DNA of 64,000 nucleotides from assembly GCA_021234155.1 (NCBI GenBank), contig JAJEKV010000002.1:42895203-42959202 (forward strand). Direction: 5' to 3'. The notes under the pieces are model-generated. The model saw only the letters and a program-made list of their open reading frames with translations. It did no database searches and was not told where the DNA came from. Shown piece by piece: positions 55,502 through 64,000 of this stretch (position 1 is its first letter; every line of letters starts with the position of its first letter). Source of the stretch: Isoetes taiwanensis. Taxonomy: Eukaryota; Streptophyta; Lycopodiopsida; Isoetales; Isoetaceae. The position numbers were made by a program, and so were the translations under genes.

Positions 55502-55775
55502 TCGGACAACCGGGCATGGACTTATCGGGGCTTGTACATGAAGAGCCCTATTGCATCGATCCGATTTGAGGTTTTATGGTCCGCTTTTATGTAGAGGGAC
55601 GGTGGGTGTGCTCGCAAATTTTCTTGAGTTAGCTTAATCATCGGACAACTGTGCATGGCCTTATCAGGCTTGTACATGAAGAGCACTTCTGCATAGATTT
55701 GGTCTGATGTTTATGCTCTGTTTTATGTAGAGGGGCATTGGTGTGCTCTGCAAATTTCCAACCACATTATTGCAT
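55502..55775. repeat. Tandem duplication, period 139 bp
   Basis: TCGGACAACCGGGCATGGAC (55502) and TCGGACAACTGTGCATGGCC (55641) start two copies; both continue with GGCTTGTACATGAAGAGC, TTTATGTAGAGGG and GGTGTGCTC-GCAAATTT. Non-coding. Confidence 0.85.
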
Positions 55776-56059
55776 GGATGAGGTATAGCTTTACCACTTT
55801 ACTTGCACAGTTTTTTATCGTTTGGACTGGACAATGCTGGTTTGAAGATCAACATTGAATGATCTCTGTTCATCTGTTACTTGAGTTGTTGAATTGTTGA
55901 TGCTTCCAGCATTGTTTCTCCACTGTATTTGAATTTTGACACCTGAAGCACATTTTAAAATACATGTTTCTATGTCATAGTATAATGATGAACATACGGA
56001 TCTATAGAAGCACATCACTGCTTCATAAAGGCATGGACTCAATTGTGCGCCTCGGTGCG

Positions 56060-56263
56060 ATATTGAATTGCCATATATGATTGTACAGATCTACCAAAGA
56101 TACTTATTATTGCTAAGATTTTTCCTCGAAAACCCTTGGGTGGAGGTTTTTTAATCTTGACAGTAATACACATGATGCTCTTTCTTTGTTTGGGTCCCAT
56201 CGGCCAATTGGTCTCCGTGGACGATAAAAATACATTCTATTCTATTCTATTCTATTCTATTCT
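56060..56263 (+). mobile_element. LINE 3' end only, copy D, with (ATTCT)6 tail
   Basis: Strongly 5'-truncated relative of copy C: hairpin (56105-56168), TTTGGGTCCCATCGG, TTGGTCTCCGTGGACGATAA, then six ATTCT units (56234-56263). No coding part remains; the left limit is approximate. Confidence 0.8.
56105..56168 (+). other. LINE copy D 3' hairpin
   Basis: TATTATTG (56105-56112) pairs with CAGTAATA (56161-56168) with one G-U; inner CTCGAAAACCC and GGAGGTTTTTTAATC match the other copies. Confidence 0.75.
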
Positions 56264-59200
56264 TAAAAAATTAAAAAGAAAGGCTAGAGTGTTCGATTAT
56301 TACAAGGCCATGTTTATAGTAGATCTTTTTCTTTCATTTGAAGAACCAATTATTATTTTTTTCTTTTTTGGCCATGTCGAAATAAGGATATTCATGGCAG
56401 GTTTGGACATTTCAATGTTTCATTTGAGCTTTTTTCCTATTAATTCTATTGTGTGGTAAGATTGGACGTATCGTTTGAGCCCAAGACCTTAGGATTTCAT
56501 GGAGCATGCTAAAGTTATGGCAAGCAAATTGAATAATAAGTGAGCCAAACTATTGGCGCAATTCAAAACTTGTTTAAGATTTAGGGCATCTTCCCATGAT
56601 CTTCAGGCCTCAAATTTCTAGCATGGCAAGGTCAATTTGCACACAAAGTTGCCTCGTGCCCATAGCTGAAGACCTGATCCTATTTCTTTAAGGAATTTTA
56701 GCAAAACTATCTATCATTCATAGAAAGGACAAAATGAACCTCATTGTTCGAAAATAAAGCAAAAATTCTCGAGTTTCAAGTTGAAAACTTCAAGGTGAGG
56801 CGTGCTTGAGAACGCAAAGGATTTACGCTTGACATCGGAAAAACCTTAAGGTTTAAGGCCAAGGCCACCCCGCAGCCCGCACTAGATTGTTTGAAAGGCT
56901 TTTTCTAGACGTGCCATTAGGATCACGGATAATTAAAATAAAAGAAACAAATTCGAGATACACTTTTAACAGTTGTAACAAGAGAATCATGATGATGATA
57001 GATAGAAAAATATAGGTGCAAGGACGTAGGCCTCTCAAAAACTGCTCTTGCTTTCAGATTCAACTATTGTCGTGTGGTAAACAATAAGGTCCATTAACTC
57101 CTGCTTGAAGATGGAATGCCAAGCCAAAATCTTAGCAAGGTGGTAAAACAGTTAGTCACAAATTTCTATTTTACCACAATGCAAGGAGCACGATCCGGTG
57201 TCGTGTTCTTGACCTCCCATACTTCGTGTTCTCATTAATTATTCTACAACAAACAAGTGCAAAGTGGTTAGGGAAATCATCTCCATGCTCAACCGGATTA
57301 CAAATAGGGGTTAATAAGCATGTCCAATCACTAGCAACAAAATCACAGAGCGTGTGCTTCCTCCTCGCCAGCTTTTCATTCAAAATGGCAAATAATTTTT
57401 GCTTATGTACCATCGTTAAAATGAATCTGCTTTTGATATCTTTGCTATCCAGCAAGATCATATTGATGACCCATCTTGATTTTCTCGTACAATAAGGATG
57501 ATGAGAAGAGTGTTGACAAGATATTGACCGATTCAAGGCTCGGGCTTTTGCGAGAGATGGCACTTTATCTTGACTAGGATATGGAAGGCAACAGCTTAAT
57601 AGTGAACCCAGCCTAGCAAGTCTTCACAATCACCCGAGGCTGAATTGATGATGCATCACTTCCATCAAGTGAGAATCGGTTTGTTGCCATAACCAATGGT
57701 ACGTTAAACTTGAAGTTCCTCTACTTATTATGTGACAATTTGCCAAAAAATTTAGAAAAGATAATAATAAATTACCCCGTGACGCCCATCTCCGAGGTAT
57801 TGAACAAGGCATTGAGGAGAGGTTGGTAGCCAAAGAGACGTGTCGCAAAGACTCGAAAGCATAGTGTCGAGGCTAGCCAGTTGCAAGTTGTAACTCTAAC
57901 TCCACTTTTAGAGCAAGGCAACACTCCATTTTCGCACAATCTAGTCTATGTCAAGACGCTTGATGCACTTATTCCAAAGATAGAAATTGGTGGCCACTTT
58001 AGGCCACTTTCAACATGTTCTTCCTTCCTTGAACATTTTAAATAAATCTGGAAGTCAATAAACACAAAAAATGTCCTTAAAATTCATTCCTTTCAAACAT
58101 AACAACATTAGAAAATAAATTCTTACTCATTGAATCTTCATCGTATATTAACTACAAGGAAACTAGAGATCTTTTCACATTGCCTTGGCTAACTTGACAA
58201 TATATCCGATCCGCGGATCGCACAAAAGGATGTTAAGAAACCTCTGAAAGACCCATGCGAAATGTTCAACATGGGTGGAGGCATTGCGTAAAAAATAGAT
58301 CTGCAAATGTTCAAGATTGACAAAGATATTCTAGCTAATGCATGAGCTACCTATCCTATAAAGTGCATGGTATAAGCTTGTTTGATGAATAGCAATATGC
58401 TCCAATTTGTAAGAAAATAGTGGAGGTGAGAAACTACCAATAGTATGTTGCAAACCTTGTAAGACTTGACAAATTTCATATCGATATATGGCCTCGCTAC
58501 TAATTAATGAGATAAAATCCCTTTGATGAAATCCCCGCTTAGATCTACCTAATATCGCCTATTCAAGCAGTTCCACATCTAGTCGGGTAACAATTGCCTT
58601 CACATGCATAATGAAAATGCAATATCTCGGCTGCAAGTTGTTGAGCTATAAACATTAAACATTCTGCAGAAAAAAATGTCTAAGTTAATTGACAATGTGA
58701 CCTATGGCAAGTGTAATGCGCTAGCTTTAAGCAATCGATATATGAAACAACATACCTTACTTTAAATTTGTGTGCAAATAGTACTAGACAAATCTACTAA
58801 GTTAAGAATAGTTCTTGAAATGCCATGATTTCTAGTTATCCGCAAAGTGGCGGCGACTTGGCAACGCCTTTAGAAGAACATTGTGCACAATCACAAGCAC
58901 GTAAAGATGTCACTTTTAAACAAGTCGAGTCAATCGTAAAGTTAGGTAGCAAACTTAAGTATTATAGTAGTCATCAACAAGTATGAAACTCTTAGATGTC
59001 TTCCAAAAAAATATGGTTGAGGAAATTCGAGAGATATATGAAGAACCGAACTGGTACTTTTCTTTTCTTTTGGAGATGAAATGAGCAAGTTGTCTTCTTC
59101 TAAGCATCGGCATAAAAGAGATATGCCTTCTAGTAAAGGCTTTTTTTCTCATGTCCAATAAGTACCCTTCTAGATATTTGCATTATCATGATACTTCAAA

Positions 59201-60424
59201 GAGAGAACAAAAGCTAACCTAAGGTTGTTGTAATCAGATATCAATGAGTTGCTTGTAAAGCGCTATTAAATTTGAATGACAAAACTGGTTTTACATAGGC
59301 CCGAAAGGTATCCACCATGGTAAAAGACTTTGACCAAAACAAGGAATTCAATAATCTCTTATGGGTCGGGAAGCATAAACCGATCACATGAAAGAGTCAA
59401 CTTGTCGGAGGGTTCATAACAATGCCATCCGCAATTCCTTTGAAATGATTATCTTCTAGAATTTATTATTGGCACAACCTTCATAAATACGCCTTTAATA
59501 AGGGGGCTCAAATTTGGAAATTGATGTTAACAAAGGGCCTTGGAGTCGGAATAATATGAAATAATTAGCTGCTCAAGGTTGGAACAATCTGGTGGAAAAG
59601 CAGACATGGAACCTTAAGCTATATGTCATGTCGCTATATGTCATGTCACGATATGTTATTCAAGATCTTTTAAAGACAGAGACAAGCACAAAAATGTAGC
59701 TAAATCTCTTTCACCACTAAGACCATAAATATATGTTTGGAGGCGATCAACCCACACGAAACACTTTTAGTGGCACAAGACAAAAGCTTGAGAATGACCA
59801 ACTTCCGCATTTGTAACATAATGAATGTGGGTGATCCCATATCAAAAACTCAAGACCGTGGACGAAAAGTGGGAGAGACAACAAGACAATGAATACTCAC
59901 TAAAGCCAAAATCTTACCCGGAGGATTGGACCTTGCATAAATGCTTCTCCTTGCTTTGGTAACTTCGATAGAGCGGCTTCTTTGAGATTAAAATAGAGAA
60001 TTCGGAAAATAACTTCTTCGGATGTTCTTTGAAAAACAAATGCGTTTTCATGCTTGGCTTGTATGTTCCAAAGGATTGCAGATTTGGTGACAAGCAGCAA
60101 GGGTCGGAACATGGGTGATTTCGGGAGAAGATGCGAAGAATATGATCAAGAAGAAACTCAAACGGTTGCCCTATAAACAAGGAAATAAGACTGGAATAAA
60201 CGGAAGTAGAAGATCCTTGTGAGGCACGAGGCACGCATGCTCTCTCGCGACATCGTTCTGTATCTCCGTTGAAATTTTAGGTTCTTTTCTAATTTCCCTA
60301 GCCTTAGATTTGCATAAATGAAAATCTAATGGTGAATATTATGCCACTTCAGACTTTGATGAGGTGGAGATGCTACGTGGATACCCTAGAATTGTAAGGA
60401 GGCTTGCACGCTTGGTTAGGCTGG
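56264..60424. other. 4-kb stretch without a recognised gene
   Basis: Open frames such as 57171-57563 (minus, 130 codons) and 59914-60234 (minus, 106 codons) show no family motif, and composition resembles the non-coding surroundings. It may be old transposon sequence, but I cannot name a family. Confidence 0.45.
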
Positions 60425-60460
60425 CGTGCTAAAAAAAAGAAAAAAAAAGGAAAAAGCAAA
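60425..60460. repeat. A-rich homopolymeric tract
   Basis: Two A runs separated by single G (AAAAAAAAGAAAAAAAAAGG type). Could be a decayed poly(A) tail. Confidence 0.6.
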
Positions 60461-60879
60461 AATGCATGTCGTCATTACAAACGAACACATAGGTATAGAT
60501 GTCATTTAATGACGTCTTAATGGCGTGCAGCACATCGTGAAACGACAACACGACATCCTCCAATGACGACCTGTGACTTTTACCCAAAATAGGGCAGATT
60601 TTCCACTGCTTATTTTGAGTAAAAAAACTTTCAGGAGGAGCATTTTTTGAGGCGATTTTCGGTGTGGATCTACTTTGGGGTCTTTTTTAAGCTTCAAACA
60701 AGCTTCATAAGGTATGTGAATGGATCAACCAACTCGTTTTTTGAATGTAGACTTGTTTTTGGTAGATTTTGGGCTTTTTGTTTCTGTTGTTTGTTCTTCA
60801 AATTTTTTTACATTCAATCTAATTCCAGCAAGCTTCAATCATTGTCCATCAATTTCGATCCTTATCCATGCTCATTCTT

Positions 60880-61085
60880 TTTCCTCATTCTTCTTCCTCC
60901 TCCTCTTACCCTTCTTCCTATTTTTTCCTCCTCTTCGAATTCTTCTTCCGCCGCCGCCTCCTCCTCCTCCTCCGAAATTTTCTTCCGCATTCTTCTGTTT
61001 TCCTCCTCTTCTTCTTCTTCCTATTTTTTCTTCTTCTTTGAATTTTCTTCTTCATTCTTCTTTGTCTTCTTCTTCGATAAGTTTT
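60880..61085. repeat. Polypyrimidine (TTC/TCC) tract
   Basis: About 200 bp almost entirely T and C on the plus strand, made of interleaved TTC, TCC and GCC triplets (CCGCCGCCGCCTCCTCCTCC near 60944). The Ser/Phe-rich and Arg/Lys-rich frames it opens are composition artefacts. Confidence 0.85.
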
Positions 61086-61119
61086 TTCCAGATAACCATC
61101 ATAGACTATTAAGATAGGA

Positions 61120-63253
61120 ACTATAACTTCATTCAAGAAAAAACTCAACACCCAAATGCGGCAACTCATATGCATTATTCAACCCTTATGACGAATGGAG
61201 TGGTTTAACAATAACAACAATGCCCAATGGATCAATCCAATCCATATATACCAATGAGGTCTTGACAAGTTGGAGGAGCAAAAAATGAGAATGATGTGCC
61301 CACGTGAAGACGTATTCTCGAAACGGCCCAAAGCTTGTGAGACAAAGACGACACGTGAAGTGCATGGATGCCTTGGAGATGTCAAAATTGTTGTTGGCAC
61401 AACTTGAAGAATGAATAAAACATTGTATGTCTTGCCGTGTTTAAGAATAGTATTTTTTCTTAATTGTCTAACGACCAAATATGTAAAGACACTTTTAACT
61501 AGAGAAATTCCAATACTTTTGTCATCAGTTTGTGAAATGTGTAATGAACTTCCTATGTTGCTAACATTTCTTGGTTTCTTAATATGCCATTCATCACACT
61601 CCATGTAAATAACTTAGAAGTTTTTGTGCATATCCAGCAATCATGGACTACGACACGATGGTCTATGTTGGGGTGCCAACCCTGTTTCTTTGGTGGATTG
61701 GCGGCTTTTTGGACAGCCCTAAACCCATGAAAGCCCGTAAAAGGTGAGAATGGTTCGGATATACCTCACCGCCACCGCCACCTCCACCATTGTGTGGAGG
61801 TGGTATGTATTATTTTCTAGGATAATATGTAAGTTAGCCAGTTATTTCTAATGTTCTAATAAATGTTTTTTAAATGTAGCGTGTAAATGCGGCATATTCT
61901 TTTTTTTTCATATGCATGGTGTTCATCCTTATGGCTGCGGACAGGTCTTCTTCTAGAAGAAGACAGAAGCGTGAAGAACGAGAGCAAGACGAAGAGCAGG
62001 GAACTCCGACATATCATCAAGGCACCTGCCCTGAAGATAGGTGGAATGAATTGCAGAGCACGATAACGCCCGAAGAATGGGAGGTTGCGGTAAGAGCCAT
62101 TCAACGAAGTAGGACGAGGAATGAGCATAGCTCGTACTCCTTTCGAATATCTTAAGCCCATTCCCAAGGAGGATGAGGTAGTACCTCGACGAAGGGGCAC
62201 CGATTTTCTTATATTTAGTTTATAGTTTTTGGGATTTTTTTAAATAATTAATTGAATCCAAATGTAATCCAAATCACTTGCCCTCTCGACTGCAACCATA
62301 CCTCCAGCACAATCTCTCTCACAAAAATTAACTAGCAAACCATAGAAAGCTGCAAGAGCATCCATCGGGTAACACTAACATCCAAGAACTCGGTCCCTTC
62401 ATCCTCCACTGCCATTCTCCCAGACCCTGACTCACATGCCTGAGCAGTTCTGCCTGTCTGGCTACGGCCTCCCCATCTAGCCTCCCTCCTCATAAATCAA
62501 GCAACAAATAGTAGTCAAAACAAAGGAAGCAAAGGAAAATACCTTAACTGATAGCAAAACTGCAACTTCAAGTTGGGTATAAATAGTAGAGGATATCTAG
62601 GCCGAAATCGCCATGGAAGATAGGAACAACAAACATACCTTCCCAGAGCATCTTCTTGTATTAGACCTTCGCAACTGGCATCTCGAGCCTCCTAAAACCC
62701 AGCATGACCCTATCCTAGGTCAAACTCCATCTACCACAAAAAAAAAACTATGTATTCTCATTCGAATATGCCTCTAAAACTTTAGGAAAGTCATATGCTA
62801 CAAATATACCCTCATGTAAACTAGCAAACAATATCTCCTCCTACCCCGTGAGATGAGTTGTATTAGGGTAGCTGTTTGGGACAACTTTCCCAAACAGCCC
62901 ACCAGAGTAAACAGGAAAGCTGGATCAAACCGCTTACATAACAATATGACAATTGGGGAGTGCTCTTCTTCGTCGACAAATTTTACTTGCTTGGCCAGTG
63001 TACAGTATTATTGTTGCGAGTGAGGTGGCAGCCTACCCAAAATTTTAACGACCAAACTATGTATTGCCAAGTTAATACGCAACGTTATATTTATATCTTG
63101 TATATTAATAACAAAGATACGCATACTCCATGCCATGCGCCAGTTCCGGCAAAAAGGTTTACAAACGATCGGACACTAGAAAGACATAGCTGTTAGCTCC
63201 ATTCAAGCCCTAACCCAATGGCCTTATAAGTGAAATCCCTGTGTAAAAACAGG
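61120..63253. other. Upstream region of the right-edge gene; no gene recognised
   Basis: A short basic-acidic frame at 61916-62155 (RSSSRRRQKREEREQDEEQG) is possible coding sequence but has no support. The promoter and any 5' leader of the 63,254 gene should lie in the last few hundred bases; I see no clear TATA box. Confidence 0.4.
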
Positions 63254-64000
63254 ATGCGGGGGCGTGTAGAAGATGCATCTGGGGCTGAGCAACCCCCGAT
63301 TAAAAGACCCAGGAATGGCGAGAACGGAGAGAATAGTAAGGATGATGCCAACCCCACTCCTGAGGAACGTAGTAGGTTGGCTAAGCTGGTGGAAGATAGA
63401 AGGAAAGAGGTTATTGAACTGCAGGAAGAAGTAAGAGTATTGCTAAACAAGGTGAGATTTTTAATTTGCTTCTGAGAACTAGGTTGTCATTGGGGCTGTT
63501 ACCTTTAAATTTGATGCGAATTACGATGTAAATTGATGAATTGAAGATGAGAATAAGTAATTTTGATTTTTGCAGCTAGATGATGCAAAAAGGAAGTTGG
63601 CAAGCGCTGAAAACATTATGGAGCAAGTGCAAAAGAGAGACCAGAAGAAAAATGCAGAAAAGAACACAATCAACAAAGCTTCAATATCGGTAAAACTTGA
63701 AAGTGATTCTGATGTTACAATGCTGCCTACAGAGACGACAATAAAACCGCCTGACAATGGACTTGAACCTGGAGTTACCAAACCAACGCTGGTTATTCCC
63801 GCTTCCAAAGGTTCTCCTTTGAGAACTGGAGCTAAGTCAAATACAATGGATACGTCAGCATCAAAATTGAATCCTCCTGTGGTTCAAACAGCCAGTCTTC
63901 CTGTGGTTCCACCATCAACATCAAAATTGAATCCTCCTGTGGTTCAAGCAGCCAGTCTTCCTCTGGTTCTACCATCAAAGGCGAGCATGCAAGATATTTC
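63254..64000 (+). CDS. 5' part of a coiled-coil protein of unknown function
   Basis: Two exons in one frame. Exon 1 (63254-63451) starts MRGRVEDASGAEQPPIKRPR and ends LLNK at a GTGAGA donor; the intron runs to TTTTTGCAG (63575); exon 2 starts at 63576 (LDDAKRKLASAENIMEQVQK) and is open to the window edge. The protein has a nuclear-signal-like basic patch (PPIKRPR), a charged coiled coil (about residues 37-95, LAKLVEDRRKEVIELQEEVR), then a Ser/Pro-rich low-complexity region with a 20-residue duplication. The coil plus basic patch suggests a nuclear scaffold or chromatin protein, but I do not recognise the family. The gene continues beyond 64,000. Confidence 0.75.
63861..63980 (+). repeat. 60-bp in-frame tandem duplication in the right-edge gene
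   Basis: 63861-63920 and 63921-63980 differ at only a few bases and encode SKLNPPVVQTASLPVVPPST and SKLNPPVVQAASLPLVLPSK. The period is a multiple of three, so the frame is kept. Confidence 0.92.

Noticed and set aside
57171-57563. 130-codon minus-strand frame
   Set aside because: No family motif, no conserved-looking neighbours, and length is compatible with chance in this composition.
60647-61117. Overlapping Ser/Phe-rich frames (156 and 130 codons) and an Arg/Lys-rich minus frame
   Set aside because: All are produced by the TTC/TCC tract at 60880-61085.
1-64000. CRISPR arrays, operons, bacterial or organellar gene clusters
   Set aside because: No regularly spaced repeat array and no prokaryote-like gene packing; spliced genes and plant retrotransposons dominate.

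Overview
This window looks like nuclear DNA from a land plant with a large, repeat-rich genome. Two host genes with GT-AG introns sit at its edges, an intron-less DYW-type pentatricopeptide-repeat (PPR) gene sits inside, and nearly everything between is nested and decayed transposons (LINEs, Ty3/gypsy, Ty1/copia, SINE-like, terminal-inverted-repeat and tyrosine-recombinase elements). A fern or other seed-free vascular plant fits the long intron-less PLS/DYW protein and the unusual element mix, but that is inference; no lineage-specific marker was found.

Layout. 1-1352: last five exons of an ArfGAP (AGD8/9/10 type). 3.3-4.1 kb: two adjacent inverted-repeat elements, then a gypsy integrase scrap. 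5.1-8.1 kb: decayed minus-strand transposase-like gene (resembles DUF7869 proteins). 8.2-11.3 kb: a scatter of short perfect or near-perfect hairpins around a frameshifted ORF of unknown function. 11.8-13.1 kb: gypsy reverse transcriptase/RNase H remnant. 14.8 kb: copia LTR edge with primer-binding site. 15.1-18.0 kb: intact 984-residue PPR-DYW gene. 19.5-21.7 kb: broken gene that reads as a tyrosine recombinase of the Crypton/DUF3504 kind. 22.0-23.9 kb: LINE ORF1-like retro-remnant ending in poly(A). 23.9-28.8 kb: AT-rich, no gene recognised.

28,807-35,272 is a complete-ended 6.47-kb LINE (copy A) with a perfect 17-bp target-site duplication. 37,504-43,993 is a 5'-truncated relative (copy B), itself split by a 1,572-bp DNA transposon (37,571-39,142) with 14-bp inverted ends and a 4-bp ATTC duplication. 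Copy B abuts the 5' half of a minus-strand gypsy element (LTR, PBS, gag, protease; 43,994-47,840). 48,843-51,325 is a second LINE type (copy C) with a 3' hairpin and pentanucleotide tail; the same hairpin recurs in a short truncated copy (56.1 kb) and in minus-strand non-autonomous repeats (35.4-36.4 kb and 52.8-53.4 kb). 54.2-55.1 kb is another gypsy pol scrap. 56.3-63.2 kb has no recognised gene. 63,254-64,000 is the 5' end of a coiled-coil gene of unknown function.

Most notable: (1) a LINE 3'-end hairpin conserved by compensatory base changes and shared by autonomous and non-autonomous elements; (2) a Cys motif FNP-x5-C-x-C-P-x-C found both in ORF1 and in a C-terminal extension of ORF2 of the A/B LINE family; (3) different stop codons at one homologous ORF2 position in copies A and B; (4) a Crypton-like recombinase gene in a plant; (5) the hairpin cluster at 8.2-11.3 kb. 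No database search was possible; family names come from motif reading.
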